This document shows, piece after piece, positions 52,647 through 62,299 of a DNA stretch of 64,000 bases. Origin of the DNA: Armatimonadota bacterium (GTDB lineage Bacteria; Armatimonadota; Hebobacteria; CAIYQO01). Made by a program: the position numbers and the translations under genes. How positions within the stretch are numbered: the stretch's first letter is position 1; each line of letters opens with the position of its first letter. The notes beneath the pieces were generated by a model. The model ran no database searches and was not told where the DNA came from. It saw nothing but the letters and a program-made list of their open reading frames with translations. Location: positions 1 to 64,000 of the forward strand of contig JAKPKV010000009.1 in the NCBI GenBank assembly GCA_029553475.1. Direction: 5' to 3'.

Positions 52647-54314
52647 TCACAGCCCGCGCCGCCTCAGCTCCTCCTTCGCCGTCTGCGACAGCTGGCCGGT
52701 CTCCAGGTCGTGCTGGGTGGCGACGTTGCCGATGAGGGTGTCGTATTCGATCGTCTCATAGGTGAGGCCGGTGAGGCCGGCGAGCGTGCGCAGGTCTTCC
52801 ACCGCCAGCGTGCGCGGGTTGCCGTTGAGCAGCGCCTGCAGGGCGTCCATGGCGGCGGCGGCCATGCGCGGCTCGGTGATCTTCACCAGCAGGTGCGGCA
52901 CCACGCGGGCGTCGTTCAACAGCCCCAGCGCGGTGACGGCGGCGTTGCGCACGTCCGGGTCGTCGTCCTCCAGCGAGCCGATGAGGGCGTCCAGCGCGCG
53001 GCCGTCGCGGATATGGCCCAGCGCGCGCGCGGCTTCCTTGCGCACGGCCGCCGCCTTGTCGCGCAGCGTGGCGATGAGCGCGGGCACCGCGCCGGGATCG
53101 CCCAACTGGCCCAGCGTCTCCGCGGCGGAGGCGCGCGCCACCTCGTCCCCGCCCTTCAGCGCCGGCAGCAGCGCCTCCACGATGGAGCCGCCCTGCTTCA
53201 CCAGCGCGTCCGCCGCCGCCTTGCGCACGTTGTGCCGCTTGTCGGTGAGGGCGTTCACCAGCGGCTCGATGACGCGCGGGTCGTCCAGCTCGCCCAGCGC
53301 GGCGATGGCCGCGCCGCGAATGTGGTTGTCGCCGTGGCGGGCGCAGGCGAACAGCGCCTCCAGCGCCCGCGGGCTCTTGATGGCGCCCAGCGCGGTGATG
53401 GCGGCCTCGCGCGCCTCCAGGTTGTCGTCGCGGGTGCCGGCGAGCAGCGCCTCCAGCGCGCGCTCGTCGCCCAGTTGCCCCAGTGAACGGTAGGCGAACT
53501 CGCGCACTTCCTGGTTATCGTCTTTCGCCGCCTGCAGCAGCGGCTCCACCGCGCGGCGGTCGCCGATCATCCCCAGCGCGCGGGCGGCCGAGCGCCGCAC
53601 CACCGCCTTGTTGTCGTGCAGCGCGGCCATCAGCGGCTCCACGGCGGCGGCGCCGTCCGCCACCGGGTCGTCATACCGCCCGCGGGTGAAGGCGTACAGC
53701 ACGCGCTCGGCCGGGTGCGACGGCACCCAGTTCAGCGCCTCCAGCGCCTGCGCGGCGAGCTGCGCGTCGCCCTGGCTGAACTTCAGCATCGCCACCAGCG
53801 GCTCGATGGCCTCCGGCGCCTTCAGCGAGCCGAGGGCGCGGATGGCATCCTGGCGCACGTGCTCTTCCGGCGCCTGCAGGCAGTCCAGCAGCGCGGGGAC
53901 GGCGGGGGTGCCGAGCTTCACCAGGCCCTCAAAGGCGATGCGGCGCACATCCTGGTCGGGGTCTTTCAGCGCGGCCACCAGCGTCTCCACCGTGCGCGCG
54001 CTGCCCAACTGGCCGAGGGCGGTAATCACGGCGCGGCGCACGTTGTAGCGGGGGTCTTTCATCATCGCGGTGAGCGGCTCCACCGCGCGCGCGTCGCCCA
54101 ACTGGCCCAGCGCGGTGGCGGCGCTGCGCCGCACGCCGGGGCTGGGATCTTTCAACGCCCGCAGGATCGGGTCCACCACCTGCGGCAGGCCCAGCGCGCC
54201 CAGCTCGCGGATGGCCGTTTCCCGGTGGCCTTCCGAGCCGGAGCGCATCTGCATCAACAGCGTCGTCAGCTTCAGCTTCAGGTGAAACTGCGCTTTGAAC
54301 TCCTCGAAACCCAT
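52647..54314 (-). CDS. HEAT (PBS-lyase type) repeat protein
   Basis: Tandem approx. 31-aa repeats such as DPSPGVRRSAATALGQLGDARAVEPLTAMMKD. Confidence 0.92.
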   Translation of the reverse strand: MGFEEFKAQFHLKLKLTTLLMQMRSGSEGHRETAIRELGALGLPQVVDPILRALKDPSPGVRRSAATALGQLGDARAVEPLTAMMKDPRYNVRRAVITALGQLGSARTVETLVAALKDPDQDVRRIAFEGLVKLGTPAVPALLDCLQAPEEHVRQDAIRALGSLKAPEAIEPLVAMLKFSQGDAQLAAQALEALNWVPSHPAERVLYAFTRGRYDDPVADGAAAVEPLMAALHDNKAVVRRSAARALGMIGDRRAVEPLLQAAKDDNQEVREFAYRSLGQLGDERALEALLAGTRDDNLEAREAAITALGAIKSPRALEALFACARHGDNHIRGAAIAALGELDDPRVIEPLVNALTDKRHNVRKAAADALVKQGGSIVEALLPALKGGDEVARASAAETLGQLGDPGAVPALIATLRDKAAAVRKEAARALGHIRDGRALDALIGSLEDDDPDVRNAAVTALGLLNDARVVPHLLVKITEPRMAAAAMDALQALLNGNPRTLAVEDLRTLAGLTGLTYETIEYDTLIGNVATQHDLETGQLSQTAKEELRRRGL

Positions 54315-54482
54315 CACGATCCTCCAGGGAGGCCTGTGACGCGCGCGCGAGCCGTACGCAACAGGTCTGCAAACAGGATTGACCCACGCCAGGATGCTGT
54401 CTAATGGTCTATTTCGCTTCCGGGGGAGGAATCCCTTTTTCAGGGGAAAGGATTCGCATTTTCGCCGGATCGCCGGGCGACC

Positions 54483-54521
54483 TTGACATCGCGTTGCCCG
54501 CGCTTGTACAATTTTTCGCAA
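54483..54521 (+). promoter_or_regulatory. metF-rex promoter with candidate Rex operator
   Basis: TTGACA 54483-54488, 18 nt, TACAAT 54507-54512; TTGTACAATTTTTCGCAA at 54504-54521 resembles the Rex consensus TTGTGAANNNNTTCACAA (11/14). Confidence 0.55.
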
Positions 54522-54558
54522 TCCGGGCTGTGGCCCGCATCTGCGGGATGAGGCTTTC

Positions 54559-55497
54559 ATGAGCAGTCACCTTCAACGAGTATTGGAATCCGGCGCCTTC
54601 GTCTTGACGGCGGAGATCGGCCCGCCGATGAGCGCCGACGCCGAGGTCGTGCGCCGCCACGTCGCCGCCATGCGCGGCAGCGTGGACGCCATCAACCTCA
54701 CCGATAACCAGACGGCGATGGTGCGCATGTCCAGCATCGCCGCCGCCACCATCGTGCAGGCGGAAGGCGTGGAGGCGGTGGTGCAGATGACCGTGCGCGA
54801 CCGCAACCGCATCGGCCTACAGAGCGATCTCCTCGGGCTGGCGGCGCTGGGCATCCGCAACGTGGTCTGCATGAGCGGCGACCACCCCTGCAACGGCAAC
54901 CACGCCATGGCCAAACCGGTGTACGATCTCGATTCCCTCACCTGGCTGCAGACCGCCAGCCGCATGACGGTGGACGGCCTCTTCTTCAACGGCGACCCCA
55001 TCAAGGTGCCGCCGGCGCTCTTCGTGGGCGCGGTGGAGAATCCGTTCGCGCCGCCGTATGATTACCGGCCGGTGCGCATGCAGAAGAAGGCGGATGCCGG
55101 CGCCCGCTTCATCCAGACCCAGTGTACCTTCGACGTGGCGCGGCTGCGCGCGTTCATGGCCCGCGCCGGCGACCTCGGTCTCTTCGACCGGGTGAAGGTC
55201 ATGGTGGGCATCACCCCGCTGAAATCGGTGAAGATGGCCGAGCGCATGTACGGCGACGTGCCCGGCGTGGCGCTGCCCGACGCGCTGCTGCGGCGCATGC
55301 AGGGCGCCGCCGACGCGGAAGCCGAAGGCATCGCCATCGCCCTGGAAACCATCGAGCAGGTCCGCGCCATCCCCGGCGTGGCGGGCATCCATCTGATGCC
55401 CGTCTTCTGGGAGAAGGTCGTCCCGGTGATCGCCGAGCGCGCCGGCCTGCTGCCGCGGCCTCAGGCGGCGGCGGAGGCGCCGGCAGTCAGCGAGTAG
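54559..55497 (+). CDS. metF: Methylenetetrahydrofolate reductase
   Basis: FVLTAEIGPPMSADAEVV, DAINLTDNQTAMVRMSS, QMTVRDRNRIGLQSDLLGLAALGIRNVVCMSGD, FIQTQCTFD. Confidence 0.9.
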   Translation: MSSHLQRVLESGAFVLTAEIGPPMSADAEVVRRHVAAMRGSVDAINLTDNQTAMVRMSSIAAATIVQAEGVEAVVQMTVRDRNRIGLQSDLLGLAALGIRNVVCMSGDHPCNGNHAMAKPVYDLDSLTWLQTASRMTVDGLFFNGDPIKVPPALFVGAVENPFAPPYDYRPVRMQKKADAGARFIQTQCTFDVARLRAFMARAGDLGLFDRVKVMVGITPLKSVKMAERMYGDVPGVALPDALLRRMQGAADAEAEGIAIALETIEQVRAIPGVAGIHLMPVFWEKVVPVIAERAGLLPRPQAAAEAPAVSE

Positions 55498-55519
55498 CTC
55501 GCTGAGGGAGGAGTGACCC

Positions 55520-56173
55520 ATGCCACTCAATCGCGCGGTCCCGGAACCCACCATCGCCCGGCTGGCGCTGTATTTGCGCAGCCTGCGCCTCGCGCAGGTG
55601 GAAGGGCTGGAGACGCTGTCCTCGGCGGATATCGAAGCGCGCACCGGCATCAGCTCGGGACAGGTGCGCAAAGACCTGTCTTACTTCGGCGAGTTCGGCA
55701 AGCCCGGCCTGGGCTACGCCGTCACCCCGCTCGTTGACCGCATCGCCCACATCATGCGCCTCGACCGCAATCAGCCGGTGATGATCGTCGGCGCCGGCAA
55801 TCTCGGCACCGCCCTCGCCGGCTACACCGGGCTGCACGAATCCGGCTTCCAGCTTGTCGCCATCTACGATAACAATTTCAGCAAGATCGGCCGCCGCATC
55901 TGGGACCTGGAGATCCTCGATATTGAAGACATGCCGGCGATCAACGCCGGCATGGGGGTCGAAATCGGCATCATCACCACCCCCGCCCCTGCCGCGCAAC
56001 CGGTCGCCGACCAGATGGTGCACAGCGGCGTGCGCGCCATCCTGAACTTCGCCCCCACCCGCGTCAGCGTCCCCCGCGCGATCGCCGTGCGCAACGTGGA
56101 CCTGACTCAGGAGCTGCAGATCCTCTGCTACTACCTGCCCCCGTCGGCGCCGGCGGAGGAAGCGGAAGTGTAG
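55520..56173 (+). CDS. rex: Redox-sensing transcriptional repressor Rex
   Basis: VPEPTIARLALYLRSL, GISSGQVRKDLSYFGEFGKPGLGY, VMIVGAGNLGTALAGY. Confidence 0.96.
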   Translation: MPLNRAVPEPTIARLALYLRSLRLAQVEGLETLSSADIEARTGISSGQVRKDLSYFGEFGKPGLGYAVTPLVDRIAHIMRLDRNQPVMIVGAGNLGTALAGYTGLHESGFQLVAIYDNNFSKIGRRIWDLEILDIEDMPAINAGMGVEIGIITTPAPAAQPVADQMVHSGVRAILNFAPTRVSVPRAIAVRNVDLTQELQILCYYLPPSAPAEEAEV

Positions 56174-56315
56174 CGGCGCGCCGGGGAGGGGAGGGAGCGT
56201 CCACCCGCACCATGCGGCCCTCACCGATCCTCGCCGGGACGCGGGCGCGGGCTTGCCTCTCCCCCGGCAAAGCGGGTATCCTCTGACCATCCTGTTCGCG
56301 GAGGGCGAGGTGGCG

Positions 56316-56696
56316 ATGTCCCGCATACAGTTGATGGGCGGTCTCTTCCTGTCGTTGACGATTCTCCTCACCGTGATCGGGCAGTTGCTCATCAAGCGCG
56401 GGGTCACGCTGGTCAGCGCCGTGTCCGGATTGGAAGGGAGCCTGCTGCTCTTCGTCTGGCGCGCCTTCACGCATCCGCTGGTGATGATCGGATTGGCGTG
56501 CGCGGTGGTGTCCATGGCCTGCTGGACACTGGCGCTGGCGCGGCTCGACCTGCACGTAGCCTACCCCTTCTTCGGGCTGGCTATCGTGCTCATCCTCCTC
56601 TGCTCGCGCCTGATGATGGACGAGCCCGTGTCGCTGCTGCGCTGGGCCGGCGTGGCGGTGGTGTGCGTGGGCCTGTGGCTGGTCGCGCGGCAGTGA
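56316..56696 (+). CDS. Small EamA/SMR-type membrane transporter (ArnE/F-like)
   Basis: Four TM segments; WTLALARLDLHVAYPFFGLAIVLILLCSRLMMDEPVSLLRWAGVAVVCVGLWLV. Confidence 0.75.
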   Translation: MSRIQLMGGLFLSLTILLTVIGQLLIKRGVTLVSAVSGLEGSLLLFVWRAFTHPLVMIGLACAVVSMACWTLALARLDLHVAYPFFGLAIVLILLCSRLMMDEPVSLLRWAGVAVVCVGLWLVARQ

Positions 56697-56699
56697 GGC

Positions 56700-56728
56700 T
56701 TGACAGAACAGGCGTCGGCGGGCACACT
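56700..56728 (+). promoter_or_regulatory. Promoter TTGACA-17-CACACT, leaderless arrangement
   Basis: -10 ends 56728, ATG at 56737 (8-nt gap). Confidence 0.55.
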
Positions 56729-56736
56729 GGAGCGGT

Positions 56737-57699
56737 ATGGCGCGCATCACCCATTTTCTGCCCCTGCTGTTTGCCGTCCTGGTGGTGCTGCTGGCGCTGC
56801 CGCGCTTCAATCGGCAGGACCCCGGCATCATCGGGCGCTACACCAGCGATGGCATGGCAGTGAAGGCGAATCCCGATTCCACGCAGTACCGGCTGCTGAC
56901 CGAATATTTTCGCGGCGCGCCGGTGAGCGCGCAGTTGAAAGCGCCGTATATCTACCGTCCCGCCGTGCCCGCCCTCGCCGCCGGCCTGCCGGTGGACGCG
57001 GCCACCGCGGTGAATCTGGTCAATCTCGGCTGCCTGCTGCTCACGCTGCTGGCGCTGTACCGGGTGCTGGCGCTGGCCGGGCTGACGGCGGGCTGGCAGC
57101 ACCTCGGCGTCGCGCTGTATGCCTGTTCCTTTCCGGTCTTGTACTACGGCGCCATCACCTATGTGGACCCCGCGCTCGTCTGCTGCGTCACCCTCACCAC
57201 CTGGTGCCTGCTCGCGCGGCGCTGGTGGGCGCTGGTGCTGCTGGTACCGCTGGGCCTGCTGGTGAAGGAGACGTATATTTTCCTGCTGCCGGTGGTCCTG
57301 CTGGCGGTGGGGACGGCGCTGCCGCTCGGCTTCGTCTGGCCGGTTTCGCCGCGCTGGATTGTCTTCAACCTGCATCGCGGGCGCAGTTGGGCCGCCGTCG
57401 TCGCCACCTTCGGCCTGCACGGCTTCCTGTCACTGGCGGCGCTCCCCTGGCTGTGGCGGCGCGACCGCCCCGCGGAACGCGCGCGCTACGGGGTGCTGCT
57501 GGCCGGCCTGGCCTGCTCACTCCTCGTCTTCCTGTACAGCATCACCTCCATCTTCCTCGACGGCCGCTACATCTGGTTCACGCTGCCCTTCAGCATGCCG
57601 CTCGGCCTGCTCGTGCTGCGCGATTGGTGGACGCGTCGCCAGCGCCACCAGCGAGACGCCGATGGGCAGATCGCAGCGGGGCAGCAGCCAGCCCTCTGA
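56737..57699 (+). CDS. Polytopic membrane protein, possible GT-C type glycosyltransferase
   Basis: Multiple hydrophobic segments; ITYVDPALVCCVTLTTWCLLARRW. Confidence 0.65.
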   Translation: MARITHFLPLLFAVLVVLLALPRFNRQDPGIIGRYTSDGMAVKANPDSTQYRLLTEYFRGAPVSAQLKAPYIYRPAVPALAAGLPVDAATAVNLVNLGCLLLTLLALYRVLALAGLTAGWQHLGVALYACSFPVLYYGAITYVDPALVCCVTLTTWCLLARRWWALVLLVPLGLLVKETYIFLLPVVLLAVGTALPLGFVWPVSPRWIVFNLHRGRSWAAVVATFGLHGFLSLAALPWLWRRDRPAERARYGVLLAGLACSLLVFLYSITSIFLDGRYIWFTLPFSMPLGLLVLRDWWTRRQRHQRDADGQIAAGQQPAL

Positions 57700-58353
57700 C
57701 GCGAAGACGGCGCGCAGCAGCGCGTTGTACGGCGCCGCCACCGGCTGTGCGTCAGAGCGCGGCGCGGCCCGGCGGCCCCCGCGCAGCAGCCGGACCCCGG
57801 CGATGGCGGGCAAAAGCCAGGTGTTGAAGTAACTCACCCGCACCGGCGCCAGCCCGGCGTCCACGAGCAGCGCCCGCAGGCCCGCCCGCGTATAGCGCCG
57901 CCGGTGCGCATGCAGCGTATCGTGCCCGCTCCAGAGCCACTCGAAGGCGGGCACCGTGCAGAGGAGCAGGCCGCCGGGCCGCAGCAGGCGCGCCGCCGCG
58001 CGCAGGCCGGCGGCGTCATCCTCAAGATGCTCCAGCACGTCGAGCAGGGTCACCAGATCGGCAGAGTCGGGGGACAGCGGGAGGTGGTCCGGCAGCGCGC
58101 CCGGTCGGACCGATACGCCGCGGCGGGCGCTGTAGGCCACCGCTTCCGGCGCGCTGTCCACCCCCACGGCATCGCCCAGGCTCGCCAACGCGTCGAGGAA
58201 GGCGCCGGTGCCGCAGCCCAGGTCAACGATGCGGCGCTCCGCGGCCGGCGGCAGGTACCGGCGCAGCAGTCGCAGCAGGATGGCGCGGCGCGCGGTGAAC
58301 CACCAGTGGGTGGTCTCCAGGCGATACATCTCGTCAAAGAGCGCGGCATCCAT
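57517..58353 (-). CDS. Class I SAM-dependent methyltransferase
   Basis: RIVDLGCGTGAFLDALASLGDAVGVDSAPEAVAY, LVTLLDVLEHLEDD; C-terminus overlaps convergent gene. Confidence 0.88.
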   Translation of the reverse strand: MDAALFDEMYRLETTHWWFTARRAILLRLLRRYLPPAAERRIVDLGCGTGAFLDALASLGDAVGVDSAPEAVAYSARRGVSVRPGALPDHLPLSPDSADLVTLLDVLEHLEDDAAGLRAAARLLRPGGLLLCTVPAFEWLWSGHDTLHAHRRRYTRAGLRALLVDAGLAPVRVSYFNTWLLPAIAGVRLLRGGRRAAPRSDAQPVAAPYNALLRAVFASEGWLLPRCDLPIGVSLVALATRPPIAQHEQAERHAEGQREPDVAAVEEDGGDAVQEDEE

Positions 58354-59314
58354 CGTCCACCTCGCGAGGGTCCGGGAAGCCGAGCTCCTCCGCGACGAGG
58401 TAGATCGGCCGCTGCTTCACCTCTTCGTAGATGCGCGACAGGTATTCCCCCAGCAGTCCCATCCCGATGAGCTGCACGCCGCCGAGAAAGGCGATGATGG
58501 CAAACAGGGAGGTCCAACCGGGCACCGGGATGGCGGTGAAGAGCCGGATGAGAATGGCCGCGATGCCGAGCAGGAAGCTGGCGAGCGACACGACGACGCC
58601 GAAGCTGAAGAGCAGGCGCAGCGGCACGGTGGAGTAGTCGAGGATGCCTTCCAGCGAGAGGCGGATGAGCGTGCTTCAGCGGTATTTCGTCGTGCCGGCA
58701 AAGCGTTTATCGCGCACGTAGGTGACGGCGGTCTGGGAAAAGCCCACCCAGCTCATCATCGCTTTCAGGAAGCGGTTGCGCTCGCGCAGCCGGCCCAGGG
58801 CCCGCACCACGCGGCGGTCCATCAGGCGGTAGTAGCCGGTATCCACGGGAATGGCGACCGAGGAGAGCCGGTTGATGAGCCGGTAGAAGAGGTGGGCGGT
58901 GCAGCGCTTCAGCCAACTCTCGCCCTCGCGGCGCTCGCGGGTGGCGTAGACCACGTCATGCCCCCCGCGCCAGCGCGCGACCAACTGCGGGATGAGCTCT
59001 GGCGGGTCCTGCAGGTCGGCGTCAATGAGGATGACGGCCTTGCCGCGGGCGTAGTCCAGCCCGGCGGTCATGGCCGCCTGCTGGCCGAAATTGCGCGACA
59101 GGCGCAGCAGCCGCACGGACGGGTGGGCGCGCTGCAGCTCCGCCAGCAGCGCGGGCGTGGCATCGGTGCTGCCGTCATCCACGTACACGAGTTCGAACGG
59201 CTCGCCCAGCTGCTCCACCACCGCCAGCGTGCGCGCGTGGAACGCGGCGATGACTTCCTGCTCGTTATAAACGGCCGCCACGATGGACAGTACCGGCCGC
59301 GCGGAATCCGTCAT
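58334..59314 (-). pseudogene. GT2 glycosyltransferase (GtrB/ArnC/DPM1-like) interrupted by in-frame TGA at 58676-58678
   Basis: N-part VLSIVAAVYNEQEVIAAFHA..DDGSTDAT..DADLQDPPELIPQL..GTTKYR; TGA; same frame continues STLIRLSLEGILDYSTVPLRLLFSFGVVVSLASFLLGIAAILIRL. Confidence 0.85.
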
Positions 59315-59461
59315 GATCGCTCCCGGTGAGGGCGGGGAACCCCGTGCCGTAGAGCACTATAGCCCGCGCGCAACGGCGCTGTCAATCGTGCGCCGGGCGG
59401 GAGACGGTGTTGCCGGCGGGAAAAACGGGGATGATGCGCATGAGCGCCGGGTTCCCATCGC

Positions 59462-59490
59462 TTGACAGAAGTCGCCCCGGTGCGCACACT
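59462..59490 (+). promoter_or_regulatory. Promoter TTGACA-17-CACACT, leaderless arrangement
   Basis: -10 ends 59490, ATG at 59499 (8-nt gap). Confidence 0.55.
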
Positions 59491-59498
59491 AAAGCCGC

Positions 59499-60827
59499 AT
59501 GGCCACCTCGCATGCCAGACGGATTGAGAGCGGGCTGACGATCGCCGACGCCGCCATCGCGGCGGCGATGATCGTGGTCGCCTATTATTTTCCGGTGGGG
59601 TGGAAGTCCACCCACGGCTACGTGGCGGCGCTGGCCTGGTTTTTCGGGATGCTGCTGGTGGGCGGGCAGCAGGCGACGTATCTCTACCCCCGCTATCGCA
59701 TCCTCTTCTCCACGGCGCTGGCGCTGGGTATCGCGGTGCTGGTCGGCATCTTCTGGGGCGGCGGCGGCCATGACTGGTACACCAAGGGCGGCCTGGTGTC
59801 CTGCGCCGCCCTCGGCTTGGCCGGGCTGCTGGCGCGGCTGCTGTTTGCCATGCTGCTGCAGCGGCCGACCATCCACCTGGTGCCCTGTCGGCTGCCGGAA
59901 GCGTATGCGCCGCTGTTGGACGAGCTGCGCCGGCACCCGCACATCTTCGTGGACGCGCCGCTGGACGACCCCGCCGGCCCGCTGCCGGAGCGCCGTCCCG
60001 GCTACCCCACCTACCTGGTGGTGGCCGACCTGCGCATGGGCGAGGCGGATTTCGCCGCGCTGATGCCGCTCTACCACCGGGTGGAGATCGCCGACCTCTG
60101 CGAGTTCTCCGAGTCGGTGCTCGGCAAGGTCGCCATCGCCCGCGCGCCGGAGGGGTGGGCGCTGCCGCGCGCGCTGCGCGTGCCCTCGCCCATCCGCGAG
60201 GTGGTGAAGCGCGCCTTCGACGCCGTCATCATCCTGCTCACGCTGCCGGTGACGCTGCCGCTTATCCTGCTCGGCGCGCTGCTGGTCACACTCACCTCGC
60301 GCGGGCCGGCGTTCTTCACGCAGGAGCGGCTGGGACGCTATCGGAAACCCTTCCGGCTGGTGAAGCTGCGCACCATGCGCGTGGACGCCGAATCCGACGG
60401 GCCGCGATGGGCCGGCGCCGGCGACGCGCGCGTCACCCCGGCCGGCCGCCTGCTGCGCGCCACCGGCGTTGACGAGCTGCCGCAGCTCTGGAACGTGCTC
60501 AGCGGCGAGATGTCGCTCGTCGGCCCGCGCCCGGAGCGCCCGGAGCTGGTCGCCAAACTGGAGAAGCAGCTCCCCTTCTACGACGCCCGCCTGCTCGTCG
60601 CCCCCGGCATCACCGGCTGGGCGCAGCTCCACCAGGGCGGCGACACCACGCTGGACGACGTGCTGCACAAGCTGCGCTACGACCTCTACTACCTCAAGCA
60701 CGGCACCCCGCTGCTCGACCTGCGCATCCTTCTCGGCACGCTGCAAATGCTGCTGCACCTGGCGAAACCGGGCCCGAAAAACAGTCCGGTCGCGCCGGCC
60801 GCCGATCAGCAAAAAGTCTCGCGGTAG
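59499..60827 (+). CDS. Exopolysaccharide sugar-phosphate transferase (WcaJ/bacterial sugar transferase family)
   Basis: VKRAFDAVIILLTLPVTLPLILLGALLV, FTQERLGRYRKPFRLVKLRTM, DELPQLWNVLSGEMSLVGPRPERPE. Confidence 0.95.
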   Translation: MATSHARRIESGLTIADAAIAAAMIVVAYYFPVGWKSTHGYVAALAWFFGMLLVGGQQATYLYPRYRILFSTALALGIAVLVGIFWGGGGHDWYTKGGLVSCAALGLAGLLARLLFAMLLQRPTIHLVPCRLPEAYAPLLDELRRHPHIFVDAPLDDPAGPLPERRPGYPTYLVVADLRMGEADFAALMPLYHRVEIADLCEFSESVLGKVAIARAPEGWALPRALRVPSPIREVVKRAFDAVIILLTLPVTLPLILLGALLVTLTSRGPAFFTQERLGRYRKPFRLVKLRTMRVDAESDGPRWAGAGDARVTPAGRLLRATGVDELPQLWNVLSGEMSLVGPRPERPELVAKLEKQLPFYDARLLVAPGITGWAQLHQGGDTTLDDVLHKLRYDLYYLKHGTPLLDLRILLGTLQMLLHLAKPGPKNSPVAPAADQQKVSR

Positions 60828-60835
60828 CCGGGCCG

Positions 60836-62278
60836 TTGACGGCAGGGCAAACGGGGAGTAAGCTCTCAAATAATCAAGCGTTGCGCTATTGGCGGGAGCG
60901 TCCTGTGAGTTTAATTGACAGGATTGCGTTTGTGTCATTTGTGCTGATTCTCACCACCATGTCCGTGGTGCGATCGGCTGAGGATGTTGCCCCTGTTCAA
61001 CACGACAATCCCAAAGTACTCGAATCCACGGGAACTAATGTTCGCCAGCAAGAAAAAATTTGTGATGATTACCTCGTGGTCGAACTTACCACCATTACCC
61101 ATAACTGGTGGATGATGAAGCTGTCGGGCGTTCAAGGAAAATCGTTGACCATTGGCTTCAACATGGTCGGTAAAGGGAACGTCAGTAAGTGGGTTCCACT
61201 TCAACCGGTTTATACATATGCCGATCCGAATAAGCTCTCTGCGTATGAGTGGTTTGCCAAAGATTCTACATCCGGTCAATGGCGATCTGGGAATGCGCTA
61301 CTGCCTGACGACCAGCGTCATGCCGGTGATGGCAAATCCCCTCGCCAATCAGTGATCTCGCAGGAGTCAGCGGAAGAGTTCCTTTCGCAAAATGGCTCTT
61401 ATTGGGAGCCATGGGGGCGGATAACGAAAACGGAAGTTGCCGCCAATCTGAATATCTTTCGCATGACAACCCCTACCTTCTCACAGGATGAAGTGTGGAT
61501 TGCTATGCGGTATCCGTTCACCTATGAGCTACTACAAGACTATATCAATGTATTGTATGAGAAACGAAGCCAGAACTTCGTTATCAAGACGATCGGTCAG
61601 ACAGCGGAAAAGCGTGATCTTTGGGCAATAGAGGTAAAGACCAGCCGCTTCTTCTTGCAAAACCCGATGACGCTGCTGGTTTATGCACGTGAGCACGCGA
61701 CGGAACCGGATGGCAGTTGGGCTATCCTTGGCATGTTGAATGCCGTGCTCGATGGCACATTGGAAAAATGGCCGCGCTTGGTTCTTCTCCCAATGGTTGA
61801 TCCGGATGGCGTGGCGAAACATCGTTACGAAGGAATGATTCGAACATTCGGCGCAGCCCAATCATCACCGGAATCATCGGCGCTGCAAGCGTACATGCAA
61901 TCCATGGCACGCGATGGCAAGCGCCCGTATATCAGCATCAGCCTTCATAATGTCGAATCCAATGAAGCCGATAATATATGGATGCCACATGCCGATTATC
62001 AGCGTGGGTGGGCAATCAAACCGATTAATGCACGAATCGAGCAATTTGCGAAGAAGAATGGGTATACTTTCACGAACAGAGAGCCGGAATGGACATTCCA
62101 GGGAAATCGCTTTGAAGGATGGCTGTCGAGAAAGCTCGGTTGCGTTGACCTGGTATACGAATTGAACAGCCAGGCGAAAAACAGGCTTACACTCCAGCGA
62201 TTGCAGGAAATGGGTGCGCTGATGGTCAAGGCATGTGATGAGAAACTACAGGATGGCTGGTTCGATCATGCGCAATGA
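60836..62278 (+). CDS. Zinc carboxypeptidase-like (M14 family) exported protein
   Basis: VYAREHATEPDGSWAILGMLNAVLDG (HxxE-like), LPMVDPDGVAKHRYEG, YISISLHNVESNE; signal-like segment near IDRIAFVSFVLILTTMSVVRS; start uncertain. Confidence 0.8.
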   Translation: MTAGQTGSKLSNNQALRYWRERPVSLIDRIAFVSFVLILTTMSVVRSAEDVAPVQHDNPKVLESTGTNVRQQEKICDDYLVVELTTITHNWWMMKLSGVQGKSLTIGFNMVGKGNVSKWVPLQPVYTYADPNKLSAYEWFAKDSTSGQWRSGNALLPDDQRHAGDGKSPRQSVISQESAEEFLSQNGSYWEPWGRITKTEVAANLNIFRMTTPTFSQDEVWIAMRYPFTYELLQDYINVLYEKRSQNFVIKTIGQTAEKRDLWAIEVKTSRFFLQNPMTLLVYAREHATEPDGSWAILGMLNAVLDGTLEKWPRLVLLPMVDPDGVAKHRYEGMIRTFGAAQSSPESSALQAYMQSMARDGKRPYISISLHNVESNEADNIWMPHADYQRGWAIKPINARIEQFAKKNGYTFTNREPEWTFQGNRFEGWLSRKLGCVDLVYELNSQAKNRLTLQRLQEMGALMVKACDEKLQDGWFDHAQ

Positions 62279-62299
62279 ATGCCGAAAAGGAGAGCGATC

